Shown in pieces: positions 45,291 through 56,871 of a stretch of 64,000 nucleotides of DNA. This DNA comes from Siphonodentalium dalli (taxonomy: Eukaryota; Mollusca; Scaphopoda; Gadilida; Siphonodentaliidae). The notes below the pieces were generated by a model. It saw only the letters and a program-made list of their open reading frames with translations. It ran no database searches and had not been told where the DNA came from. Every line of letters starts with the position of its first letter. The first letter of the stretch is position 1. The position numbers and the translations under genes were made by a program. Where the stretch lies: positions 228,362,578 to 228,426,577 of the forward strand of contig CP136062.1 in the NCBI GenBank assembly GCA_032622095.1, written 5' to 3'.

Positions 45291-46464
45291 ACGATGACAG
45301 ACCTATTAAACATGTTGCCAATAATCTACTACCACAATCAGTTCAGCCCGAAATGTTTCAACTAAGCAGTATCTACTGCAGGATCCAACACGATGTCCAC
45401 TTATTACGAGGGACTATCTGGAAATTAATTAAAAAGAAATTAAATTGCTACGAATCTGGATTATTTGAAAACACAGTGTCAACATTTCTACTTATAACGA
45501 TATTCGGAACATCAAATATATGGGCATCGGTGGTAGTCCGGAAGCATCAGGCTATAATAGGTTTTCCAGTGCTGGCGAAAGTGAAAAGGACAGGAGGGAA
45601 AAGCGAATAATCTGGGGTTTATTTAATTGGTGGGCAAGTTGGTTATCGGAGCTGGGGAGTTTCAAAGTAAAATTATTTTCTTCAATATCAAGAGGAAAAA
45701 TGAAAATTCGCACGTACATTGTATACCCTTCACACTTTATGTGACAATTCCGTGTCATGCGATTGTGGGTATATACATGTGGATAGAAACATTCTAGTAC
45801 ATATATAGACGCACCTATATCTTCTACACATTTAGTGAATTTCATCAATGATATGTAGACACAATGTGCGTCACGGCTGGATCTGACCCGTAGGCGTAAA
45901 TGTATCAACCATTTAGCTTGATTAACTGGCATTTCAAGGTTGTCATTGGATAGAAATGCCACATGAACATGGTGATTAACAACATGTTTGTCTAAGAAAT
46001 GTGAACAATGAACATGTTATTTTCCGGATGTTAGACAATCAAACTGCCACATAAGGCGTTCATCCATGCTCATCAGAGCACGAAATATGTGCAAATTAAT
46101 GACACGAAAACTATTTCATGCGGACGACGTACTCTAGACCTACATCCAACGTCATTTCCTATTAACTTTTATTGTTTGTACGGACGGTTTCGAGGTTTGA
46201 AAATCCCGCTTGTCCAAGAAAACCTCCACATACTTACGGAGTCGATGTGTAAACAATGTATGGGGATAGTTTCTTCATACATATATGTATTTGGCACACG
46301 TATTTTCTAGAACATAAGAGATCACCATTTACCGGAGAGTTGATATCTGGGAAGAGATCAGAGTAAAACTACTTTTCTTACATGTCGAATGGGGAATCCA
46401 TGGGCTACATTTAGTTCCAGCTTGAAACTTGAAAATGATGGCCGAGCCCGAATAGTTAATATTT
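45291..46464. other. No gene recognised
   Basis: Frames of 85-136 codons overlap on opposite strands and have no recognisable domain. No repeat identified. Confidence 0.35.
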
Positions 46465-47179
46465 CGTCGCATCAGTGCTATAATGTAACCCACATTTTCA
46501 ACTTTCCGAGAAAATGAAGGTTGAAGTTTTTAGACAACATTTCTCCTAATGTTGACAAAGCATGACGTATTGTTGTATTTATCCCAATGAAAACTGACAT
46601 TAGCTGTTCATTGAACCACATATTGTTTTCTGTTTATTCCCTCGTTTTCTTTTAAAAAGCAATAGCTTGTTTGGAGATATGACATGCCAGCGACGATTCG
46701 TTTCCGTGCTATAATGAAGTTGTGCTAATAAATGCAGATTAAGCTAAATATGGTGGCAATCGCATGTGTCTATGAACTAAAAAGTGCCTATTCTACATTA
46801 TGAAAATTCACCCATGTGCATCATCATACAGAAATGTGTGGAACAATCACAAAATTTAAATCACCAAATGATCACGTGACTAACATGGAGATACTGCCAT
46901 ATAGCACACATTTTAGAATTCACAAACACAAAACAGAAGTCACGTGGACAACCTGAAGCGTCCGATTGGCTGCTGTTGGACATACGACCTCATAGCACGA
47001 ATAATTGTAAAGATCGCTGGAGATACGACATTTGCTTCACTGGTTTGTGCGAATATTTGTCATCCAATGCAAGGACAGTTTGGCCCATCGGATTGGATTT
47101 TTTCTCACGATTCGAATGGTATCAAATACTCATTTCCCGCCAAAATGGATATACGACATTATAGCACTGATGAGTCGAG
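46465..47179 (+). mobile_element. About 710-bp TIR element, copy 1
   Basis: TIR CGTCGCATCAGTGCTATAAT, with the right end ATTATAGCACTGATGAGTCG. About 90% alike by eye to 56165-56871 along its whole length. The motif ATACGAC-N-TTATAGCAC and relatives recur inside (near 46895, 46980 and 47150), so TIR-like sequence is repeated internally. Three overlapping 62-93-codon frames have no domains. Confidence 0.8.
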
Positions 47180-47639
47180 ATTTTGTCAACCCGCGGGAAG
47201 CCACCAAAAGATTGAAAATATATAGTTTTGATGTATATGAGCCACATACATGTATATGAGCGAACTATCAACTGCATCCACCACTCACAACTTCCATTAT
47301 GTGATAAGCTGGGCAGAGTCTACCATTTTCGTTTTGGAACCATATTAGATCAAATTTATTGTTTCTTTTTGTCTATTTGGTCTATTTGATCAATTATTTT
47401 GTAGACAAGATCTGTTCATCCCTAAATATCAAATGTGACCAGAACCCCAAAGTCGATTTTGGTTAAATTTCATACCACATTCGTTATAACTTATTAGTGA
47501 AGGACCAGAGTAAACTATGATCTAATCTATTAGAAATGTCATTGCTGTAATGATCTGTTGACACGATCATTGAAAGAATATACCCATTGTTTCCCAGTTC
47601 AGAGAGCAACAAGTGATAAACAGAAGTGATAGAAAATAG
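47180..47639. other. No gene recognised
   Basis: AT-rich sequence with no features. Confidence 0.4.
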
Positions 47640-48515
47640 TATTTTTCACATCGGGTGGCCATTTTGGCAGCCATTTTTGGTACTGATTTTTAAGTTTTTA
47701 CATAGAGCTAGCATAATGGCATCATAAAGAGGTATACATTCGTATTTATTTAGTCAATTTTATTCATCAACCACTACTTATAATGGATTGAATGACACTG
47801 TGATCAATATCCGCCATTTTCCATATTTTGACCGCCATTTTGGCAGCCATTTTGAGACAAAGCGCCAATTTGGGTTTCATTGAATTGGAGTATTTATAGA
47901 TATTGGTATGCCCAACTTACATTGTACAGTTCTGTCCATTTCTTGTTGATATATGACTGTAATCACAATGGAGAGTTTTGTGGAATTTTATACCGCGTTC
48001 TGTAAAATCAAATTTTTGAGGGTGTAGATGAGTCTGGGACCCCATTTATGGTATCTTTCATTGCTCCAATGATGAATTAACATGAATATGACTAATCAAT
48101 GTCGCCAGTCTGAACCATTATCAAACAACAGGAATTGATCTTTAAGATATTAGGCAAAAACTTCAAATGTTCTAGTTTAGGCCGCCATTTTGGCGGCCAT
48201 CTGGGACGATGGGTTCCATTTTTGCCATAAACAGGTGGCACAACATTTTACCTTTGCAAAAATGTATACATTTGTATACATATGACAACATTTGTTCTCA
48301 CTTTTATCGAATTAATCTCAGTCAGAGTATCTTTTGACTAACGGCAGCCATGTTGGACGCCATGTTGGATCCTGAATTTTGCCCAAAGCGGATTTTAGCG
48401 GATTTTGGATATGTTATACACGAGATTCTCCCGCGTCGAATGACACCAAACCCGCTTCTATACCAATTTCTTCCGGGTCGAACCCTCTGACGACCACACT
48501 ACTGGTGTATACTTG
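47640..48515 (-). repeat. Repeat W, right arm of the inverted pair
   Basis: Inverse of 44199-44920 and beyond. Paired GCCGCCATTTT-type motifs at about 47655, 47829, 48180 and 48344 have the same spacing as in the left arm. It ends ACGACCACACTACTGG, the inverse of the left arm's start. Confidence 0.85.
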
Positions 48516-48831
48516 TCATGTATCAGATTTATAGAGACCTCACAGACTTTATAGTATGAGCTGGAATATACACTGTTGTTTTATTCATAGACAACCACAA
48601 TTACACCCAGCCACGGAAATACCAGTTTCCAGCGCTATTGAATTATGTTTTACCCGTGTCGCCAAGACTCAAGTTTTTTCTCTATTACTACGAAACCGCG
48701 AAAATTTATTTGACTTCCGTCCACTATAAATATTAACATACACCCCAATTATATGTTTGGAAATTAGCCACAACTAGCGACTCCAGATTATGCACGAAAG
48801 CACATATCTTTTCCGCATAAGTCTCCGTGTC
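48516..48831. other. No gene recognised
   Basis: Nothing supported. Confidence 0.4.
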
Positions 48832-49183
48832 GCTAATTTTCGAACCCACAGATTACATTATATAAAATATATTGTATTATCAACTTATCCGGTCGAAAAA
48901 GCTGTGTGTGCATTGTACTCCAAAGCCTATAACTTTCAATGGAAGGGGAATAACACTATATCTTAGTTTGAAATCTTTTGCGTTCTGGGAGCGATATGGG
49001 GAAAATGCTTCTATGATTTCAGCTATTTTATATTACTCTATGGGCACCAACTGAGACACAGATGTCCCAAATGGTGATGGATTATAATATTTTAATACAA
49101 TTTTATGTCATATATTGTTATTAAAACCGTATAGCAATGCGCTATAAGACAACTAATCGGTGACTCGAAAATTAAATGGGCCA
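48832..49183 (+). mobile_element. Family Q TTAA element, left end degraded
   Basis: Left AATTTTCGAACCCACAGATT, ACTTATCCGGTCG, then AATGGAAGGGGAATAACACT. The right end TGACTCGAAAATTAAATGGG is followed by CCA and TTAA (49184-49187). That TTAA is also the left flank of the adjoining P1. Confidence 0.65.
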
Positions 49184-49187
49184 TTAA

Positions 49188-49578
49188 CCCTTTACCCAAC
49201 AAACCGGCCAAAAACGGCCAAATAAAGCTGCAACAGCCTAAATTATCTTGGGTCTGTCTCAATAAAACCATACAAATATGGATATCATTGGAACCGGCTC
49301 ATTGACCACATTGTGATGGTTACAGTTATGCCCTGTGTCAATGCATTCTCTTATATATGCGAGTCGACCATAGGTCGCCTCGCATATATAAGAGAATGCA
49401 TTGGCCTAAACAAATCTTTTTTTAACACTTTTTACCATTTTTTCTTACATTCTTTAACAATTTTATAATTTTTAATGTGTTAAGCCAATGCATTCTCTTA
49501 TATATGCGAGGCGACCTATGGTCGACTCGCATAAATAAGAGAATGCATTGACACAGGGCCGTTCTGTTGGGTAAAGGG
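49188..49578 (+). mobile_element. Two-hairpin MITE, family P1, complete
   Basis: TTAA at 49184-49187 and 49579-49582, with CCCTTTACCCAACA / TGTTGGGTAAAGGG ends. Both hairpins are intact (about 49336-49404 and 49482-49553). This is the best-preserved P1 in the window. Confidence 0.88.
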
Positions 49579-49619
49579 TTAACACCACCGTTGCCTGAAG
49601 CCTATCACAGGCGTAACCA

Positions 49620-50913
49620 GGGGCCTGTTTCATGAAGCAATGTCATAAGATTATCTTAAGATGGACTTAATCTAAGATCTAAGGTGGATCTTATGATGTA
49701 ACTTTTCCGTTTCAAGAACGCGTTTCACAAAACAAGATTAAGTCCTACTTAAGTAGTAATTTAAGTTCGCGCGCTTTTAGACTGGCTCTCGACAATTTAT
49801 TACAGCTATGCACAGAAAATGTTGGTTCTGTGTGTGTTATATGCCTAGGTACAGTGTCTGGTGACAGATACTAGGGCGTGTCTAAGAATAATTATGATAT
49901 TTTAATGCAAGGGCGATAATCAGTATAATGACTGGTGCATACTTAACTGCACGAGCGCGCTTTTTAACTGTGTTTTCGCGTCAGACCCCATCCACACATA
50001 GCTGCATGCTTCCAATGCCTATTTTATACAAACGTATAGAGCTCAAATATATTATTTCAGTTATTAAAGGGACTTATACATCCTAACTCAGAATGTGAAC
50101 CGTCACCCATATAACATGCCATTAAAGCGACGCGAGACATATGTTCGCTCCTTTCAATGCTGATATTAGGTTCTAATACATTATACGTCTTTGAAGCATC
50201 TATAATACCAGGAAACCGAATATGTCGCCAACACGGCATACACATACAATACACCACAATGGAAGCACTGAGCTAAACGCTCTTTATTGATTGCCAACAG
50301 TCATTGCTATAATGTGAATAGGACTTCATATCGTGCTCCAAATAGACTTATTTCCAATCTGAGACATACTTGTAGAAGCCATATATAAATGATGTTAGTG
50401 CCATTTGCTCTGGTTCTGTTGACAAATGTGCCAAACGCCTGTTATAATTAACAAACTGCGTATGAACTTCGAAAGTACGTTACGTTGAACGACATTCTGC
50501 ATATATGTTTTAATAAAAACCAAATCAACGACTTCTAATAAAGAGCGTTTATAATTAACAACACGTGAACAGACGGCCGGTTCACAGGCCCCTGGGGAAA
50601 ATTTCTAAATACCAATATAGACTGGTACCACTGGTATATTGGTATTTTAGTAATTCCCACAGGGGTATGTGGGCCAGTTCACAGTGATATTATATGTTCT
50701 TTCGCGGATCCCGGTGTGCCCGCGCGGTCCGTATACTATATACATGCTATATATCTTTTTTTATTCATAGTTAATAGATTATGATAATATACATAATAAT
50801 AATAATAAAATAACACATATTATGTATTATTATCTTGTTGATATATATACGGGGTACATATACAATACATTTTTACAATCAAATTATAACATAATAATAT
50901 AGAAAGACAAGTA

Positions 50914-50944
<31 letters not shown>

Positions 50945-51529
50945 GCTGACATAAGCATTTATAAAAACAACTGAGTATAAATCATTCACTATTATCCTCG
51001 ATGTGAAAATGTTCGGACTAATTGTCTCAACATGATTATTGTCTACAGTGCGATTGGGTGATTTGAATCGCAAATGATGTTCAACTCTATGTAAATATAT
51101 TCTTTTTGTAACAGCAATTAGAAATGTATATATAGTCCGGTCTTGGCGGTTTACAGTTAGTAGCGGACACCCCGCCAATCTTGCAACCACTGGCCACGTC
51201 ACTGCTATAGCTTACCAGTTGGTTATTAATTACTACCATTTCTGAAACACCCCTCCGTGCTAGCAAGGTGTTATTCAGTTAAATGTGTTTATAATAATAT
51301 ATACATGAACTAGATCCCATCCACATTTCGGACCAACTGCGGATCACAACGTAGGTCTTAACTTTAAGATTATCTTATGACACCTCACACCAGTCTTAAA
51401 GTTAAGACCAAAGTTAAGACCATCTTAGGTTAAGACTTTGTTCGTGAAACGCACTTATGACTGAAGTTTTAACTTATGACCATCTTAAGTCCCAACTATG
51501 TCATAAGTTGCCTTCATGAAACAGGGCCC
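49620..51529 (-). mobile_element. TIR element B, inverse of element A
   Basis: Starts GGGGCCTGTTTCATGAAGC and ends CTTCATGAAACAGGGCCC, so its left end equals A's right end and vice versa. Inner landmarks CTTTTCCGTTTCAAGAACGC and GACAATTT(A/T)(T/C)TACAG match A in reverse. It carries an (AAT)n microsatellite at about 50915-50944. The 107-codon frame at 50879-51202 is inside it, with a poly-Tyr tract from the microsatellite, and is not a gene. Confidence 0.7.
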
Positions 51530-52643
51530 TGCTCAACGAGCGATATATCCATCAGGCAGGAAAACAAGGCATTCTACGCACGCGCATTGTTCAACGCAAT
51601 TTGACACCGAGAGCATGTCGGTTGGCGTTTGTCGAATATTTACCAGGCCGCCAAATATTCCAAATGCATGGTGAAAAATAACACATTTTAAAATCGATAT
51701 CTGATCAACCTGAGCTTTTGTGGGTGGGTTCAGCAGTATATATGTGGTTCATTTAAAAGGTCGTGAAGAAAATTACACAAACGAAGAAAGGGAATGAATT
51801 ATATCTTCAAAACTCATTCCACTGAATGATTCAGTTCGAGTCTATATACAGCAGCAATGCTATGTATACGAGAAACACAACTGAACAATAACAGAACATA
51901 TCTTTTTATACCGATACACGTATTCCCCGTCGTCAATGGTTGATAATTTTGTCACAAACGAACTACCTAACGTAAAAAGTGTCTATTATTTATGATACAA
52001 TCGGAAATGAGCCGGAATTTCCATTAAATGTATCGGTGTGAGAGAAAAATATTATCACTCTCCCATTAAGGGAACATTCCGCTTTACGACAGTATGTTTT
52101 GAATAGTGAATATCATCAGTCATCTTGGCGAGAAATACATTCATCTGGGGGAGCTAGTTTCACTAATTAAAAAACTGCATGCTCCGTTTGGGAGATACCC
52201 TCCGCTTTGGCGATATCAGGTACACCAGAGTCAATCCTTTATCGCGGATAGTGTGTGTGTCGCAAACGCCAGTGAAGGTGCCTTGTACGTTCATCCGCAA
52301 CCAATAGATCTACCTGGTTTATAAAATAAACCGAGTTGGTGTTAGGGAACAACACAAAATGCATTCAGTCTTCAAGACGAATTTCCTGGAAATGATTTGC
52401 TGTTGTAGAAATTGGTGCGAGGAAGAGATGTTTAAAGCTGAGCTGCTATAAAATTAACCCGTTCTATACTAAATGGATTCTCCCATTGAGGTACATTGTA
52501 TACAATTTTTCATCGGAATGATCTATCATTCAACTGGAGACAACTTAAGGGAAACATAAGGAGAAGACATATAATTAGTTCAGAAGGAGTCTTATCACAG
52601 AGAAATTCCCATACAATAAGTTAAACGACCTACCTGCTTGTTG
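51530..52643. other. Spacer with a family R fragment
   Basis: 51640-51775 (TTTACCAGGCCGCCAAA, TGGTGAAAAATAA, TCGATATCTGATCAAC, TGAGCTTTTGTGGGTGGGTT) resembles the R interior. No gene elsewhere. Confidence 0.45.
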
Positions 52644-52845
52644 AACTTATTATCTGAACATTTCCTATGGGATAACTACTCATCAATGAGTGTTTAATAT
52701 AGAAATGGTTAAACTTAATATCTGAACATTTCCTATGGGATAACTACTCATCAATGAGTGTTTAATATAGAAATGGTTAAACTTATTATCTGAACATTTC
52801 CTAAGGATAACTATACTCACCAATGAGTGTTTAGTATAGAAAGAC
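52644..52845 (+). repeat. 68-bp tandem repeat, 3 copies
   Basis: AACTTATTATCTGAACATTT, GGGATAACTACTCATCAATG and AGTGTTTAATATAGAAATGG start at 52644, 52712 and 52780. The third copy has small indels. Confidence 0.93.
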
Positions 52846-53329
52846 TTAATTTGTGACGTCATTCTACGCAGCAGACTTGTTTGTATACCTACACGTAGCA
52901 AGGCCACTATGATGACGTATTCGGATTTTTTTTTATTATTTGCGTGGGAATTTACATCCTCTTTCATTAAGGAATCGCGTCTTTCCGTTAAGTGTGGCCG
53001 TTAACGGAACCAGGATGTAAGACGAAGCCTCGCGAGATCACGCGAGAACAGAGCCTCTGGTAATTGTCTCGGGAGTTTGCACTTATTATCGTCTGATCCA
53101 TGCCATAATATGGCCTCTAATAAAAAGGGTTCACTGAAAACTAAAGCGTCCATGACGTACAGTTAGAAATCACATTAACATCGCATACACTATGTAAAGA
53201 GTGTGCGATAAGGAAACACTCAACGCCGCGGGGGGGGGGGGGCGACTAAACCCACCGTGGATCTCCATACATGATTCACGGTGAAGTTGGATGGAACGGA
53301 TAAAGTTGATTTCCAATTGATCTTATTAT
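52846..53329. other. No gene recognised
   Basis: A 12-base G tract is at about 53230. Otherwise nothing supported. Confidence 0.4.
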
Positions 53330-54800
53330 CCATCCCTTAACTAACACCATTTCCGATTGGACAAAAGCCGCCACGTGATAGTCCTGGAAAAAGTCATATT
53401 GGACTCCTGAATGTCATATTGGACTCCCGACTGTACAATATAACTTTTTTATTTGGACTCCGTGACGTCACGAATTAACTCTATTTGCGAAATGAATCGG
53501 TGAAATTGTGATGCGCGCGCAACACTGATTGATTTTAGCAGATGTTTCACTTCCGCATTGAGTTTTTTCTCACTTCCGTGTTTACTTTTCCAAATCATGC
53601 TTTCTGATGATCAATATACAGGCTTTTATAGAGAACTAGAAGGTGACCCGACTTCGTTCGGGTTTGACCTTGAATTGTCTATTTTGAAGGCCAAGGTCAA
53701 GTGGGGTCACGATTTGACCCGTCCAAAACACAGTGCCCGAACAAAAGTACCCGACAAAAGTACCCGTCGAAATCCATCCGGTTTTACCCGATTTGACCTT
53801 GAATTGACCATTTTGAAGGTCAGGTGGGGTCAAACACCAACACCCCAAAAATGGTGGCAATCGGCCCAGCGGATACCGGGAAATCGGCCCAGCGGATACC
53901 GAGATACCCTATGCATCAAATTTCGTCCGTAAAAATCCGCCAGTTTAACCCGATTTGATTTCCACTCAAGTATATAAACGCGCCTCATACACACACGCTC
54001 ATTAATTATCAAGTTTCAACGTAAAGATAAATTACCATCGGTGCCCGAGATATCGTCAAGACGTCTGAAACAGTCAAATGCATCGGCCGGTTAAGCGTTA
54101 ACGTGATCTAACGTTATGACCTCTAACGACGTCATAGAAGTTACGCATTGTTTTTATCCTGATGGAAGATAGTACCACTTCTTCTTGATAATTGAGGCAG
54201 ATAACTAAAACGGATACATACGCATTATATATCGTTGGAAAGAGGAAACACGAAAGATTCTCACAGTGTCATTATTATGACTGGCATTTTATTATTCGCG
54301 CTGTTTCGAATCGATTTGTAAGCACCGAACTCAAATGAAAGTCCCGTAACACAGCGTAAAACAGATTTGACCTCGGCACGTGAAAAGTTGACATCGGATC
54401 TGAAAATCAATAGGCCTATGTTACTCCTGACCCGAAAATCCCCCCACATACCAAGTTTCATCGAAATCGGGTCTGCCGTTTTCGAGTTCATCGATTACAC
54501 ACACACAAACAAACAAACAAACAAACAGATCTTCCAAAATATATAATAGATTAAGTGCCGACAAATACCAAAAATAACCACAAAAGTTTTATTCCCAAAA
54601 TTTGGATTAACATACAGATAGATAATAAGAATGTCATTATACAATGTTGTGTACAGTATGAGTTTTTCTTGTACTCGTCCAGGTTGTGTGAAAAATCATA
54701 TTGGACTCGAAACTGGCGTGTCTCGTCCAATATGACTTTTCACCACAACCTGGACTCGTACAAGAAAAACACATACTGTATACACAACATTGTATAATAA
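53330..54800 (-). repeat. Repeat U, copy interrupted by a Helitron
   Basis: 53330-53635 and 54551-54800 together are the reverse complement of 39105-39660. Landmarks are CGCCACGTGATAGTCCTGG, ACGTCACGAATTAACTC, CTTTCTGATGATCAATATAC, AATACCAAAAATAACCAC, and the terminal foldback at 54636-54800 with CAATATGACTTTTCACCAC. The 124-codon frame 53558-53932 crosses the Helitron boundary, so it is a chance fusion. Confidence 0.85.
53636..54550 (-). mobile_element. Non-autonomous Helitron, third copy
   Basis: On the minus strand it starts TCTATTATATATTTTGGAAG and ends with the CCCGAACGAAGTCGGG hairpin followed by TCACCTTCTAG. Flanks are A on the left (53635) and T on the right (54551), i.e. an A|T target with no duplication. 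The 5' GT-rich tract of the tandem pair is replaced by a (TTTG)n run at about 54506-54527. At 915 bp it is a diverged member of the family at 9651-12340; interior landmarks (CCCGATTTCGATGAAACTTG) are shared. Confidence 0.9.
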
Positions 54801-54873
54801 CTTTATATTATATAACAATATTTAAATATTGATAATTGCATAGTCTTGACTTATTAAAACTTTTAATGACCGC

Positions 54874-55220
54874 GAAAATGGCAGTGTATGTAAATTGTAA
54901 ACCTATTCAATGTAATTACAGTTGCATAAGTGGCTGGAGCCATAAATTAAATTTATATTAAATTACTAAATTAGTTCATTAAAAATGACAATGTATGCAA
55001 ATTGTAAACCTATTCAATGCGATTCCAGTTGCATACATGTAAGTGGCTGGAGCCATAAATTAAATTTATATTTAATTAATACATTAAAAATGGCAATGTG
55101 TGGAAATTGTAAACCTATTCAATGTGATTCCAGTTGCATACATGTAAGTGGCTGGAGCCATAAATTAAATGAAAATTAAATTAATTCATTAAAAATGGCA
55201 ATGTGTGGAAATTGTAAACG
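54874..55220 (+). repeat. About 105-bp tandem repeat, 3.3 copies
   Basis: AAAAATGGCAATGTGTGGAA, ATTGTAAACCTATTCAATG and GTGGCTGGAGCCATAAATTA start at about 54874, 54981, 55086 and 55191 (last copy partial). Units differ by small indels in the AT-rich half. Confidence 0.9.
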
Positions 55221-55241
55221 AGGTTGAAAATATAGAAGGTT

Positions 55242-55698
55242 CGTGGTGATCACCGGCGATCCATGGTGTGTCGCGGTGATCCATGGTGTGTCGCGGTGAT
55301 CCATGGTGTGTCGCTGTGATCAGTGGTGTGTCGCGGTGATCCATGGTGTGTCGCGGTGATCCATGGTGTGTCGCGGTGATCCATGGTGTGTCGTGGTGAT
55401 CCATGGTATGTGGCGGCGATCCATGGTGTGTCGCGGCGATCCATGGTATGTAGCGGCGATCCATGGTGTGTCGCGGTGATCCATGGTATGTAGCGGCGAT
55501 CCATGGTGTGTCGCGGGGATCCAGGGTGTGTCGCGGTGATCCATGGTATGTAGCGGCGATCCATGGTGTGTCGCGGTGATCCATGATATGTAGCGGCGAT
55601 CCATGGTGTGTCGCGGTGATCCATGGTGTGTCGCGGTGATCCATGGTGTGTCGTGGTGATCCATGGTGTGTCGCGGTGATCCATGGTGTGTCGCGGTA
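55242..55698 (+). repeat. 20-bp minisatellite, about 22 copies
   Basis: Unit TGGTGTGTCGCGGTGATCCA, with variants TATGTAGCGG(C/T)GATCCA. The unit has no stop in any frame of the minus strand, so three long overlapping minus-strand frames (196, 144 and 114 codons) arise. These are not genes. Confidence 0.96.
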
Positions 55699-55779
55699 AT
55701 TCGTTTGTCGCACTATGTTGTTTTTTCGATTAACGGCCACCACCACATTGATTACAACACAGCGCTCGCTTATCCCCAC

Positions 55780-55960
55780 AACTCAAGCTTTCGGTGTTGT
55801 GCATGTGGGTCGCCGTGAACCACTCACACAAAAAAGTCGCCACAGTGTTAAGTGATTTACTTATCGTACACGATTTACGTACTGTATATGCTGTCGTATT
55901 CTATTTCGGTGCTTGTGGGTCAGGGCTCGGAGAACTCTACGACATTTCTTATGCGAATTG
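55780..55960 (+). repeat. Repeat T, copy 1
   Basis: TCGGTGTTG, GGGTCGCCGTGAA(C/T)CACTC, TCGCCACAGTGTTAAGTG, and CTTATCGTACAC with ACGTACTG match 61725-61860 in order. Confidence 0.7.
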
Positions 55961-56164
55961 CTTTTGACGGGAACTTGGGGTTATCTAGATCAACGTTCCG
56001 AGAAAATTGCATTACACCTTTTAAAAGATCCTTTTAGCTGACAACGAATCCATATCTAGTTCCCATTGACTAATCCATAACAGGCGATATTATTGAGTCT
56101 AAATTTGTCTCCGTCTAATCCATTAGTTATGTGTGTTGTAGGCGTATACAAGTATAACACATTT
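55961..56164. other. No gene recognised
   Basis: Nothing supported. Confidence 0.35.
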
Positions 56165-56871
56165 CGTCGCATCAGTGCTATAATGTCGTAACCCACATTT
56201 TCAACTTTCCGAGAAAATGAAGGTTGATGTTTGCAGACAACATTTCCCCTAATGCTGACAAAGCATGACGTATTGTTGTATTTATCCCAATGAAAACTGA
56301 CATTAGCTGTCCATTGAACCACATACTCCCTCGTTTTCTTTTAAAAAGCAATAACTTGTTTGGAGATACGACCGTTTGCGTACGCCAACGACGGTTGGTG
56401 TCCGTGCTTTTAGGAAGTTGTGCTAATAAATACAGATTAAGCTAAATATGGTGGCAATCGCATGTGTATATGAACTAAAAAGTGCCTATTCTACATTATG
56501 AATATTCACTCGTGTGCATCATCATACAGAAATATGTGGAACAATCACAAAATTTAAATCACCAAATGATCACGTGACTAACATGGAGATACGACAATAT
56601 TCCACACATTTGAGAGTTTACAAACACAAAACAGAAGTCACGTGGACAACCCGAAGCATCCGATTGGCTGCTGTTGGAGACGACCTAAAAGCACGAATAA
56701 TTGTGAAGATCGCTAGAGATACGACATTTGTGTTACTGGTTTGTGAGAATATTTGCCATCCATTGCAACAGTTTGGCCCATCGGATTGGAATTTTTCTCA
56801 CGATTCGAATGATATCAAATACTCATTTCCCGCCAAAATGGAGTTACGACCTTATCGCACTGATGCGATGA
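56165..56871 (+). mobile_element. About 710-bp TIR element, copy 2
   Basis: TIR CGTCGCATCAGTGCTATAAT; the right end TTATCGCACTGATGCGATG gives better terminal symmetry than copy 1. Same orientation as 46465-47179. The 172-codon frame (56514-57032) starts inside and runs beyond the right end, while the matching frames in copy 1 are broken. It has no recognisable domain, so I do not call a gene. Confidence 0.82.

Noticed and set aside
53558-53932. 124-codon frame
   Set aside because: Runs across the exact Helitron boundary at 53636, so it is a chance fusion of two unrelated sequences.
55189-55779. Three overlapping minus-strand frames up to 196 codons
   Set aside because: By-product of a 20-bp unit with no stop codon in any minus-strand phase.
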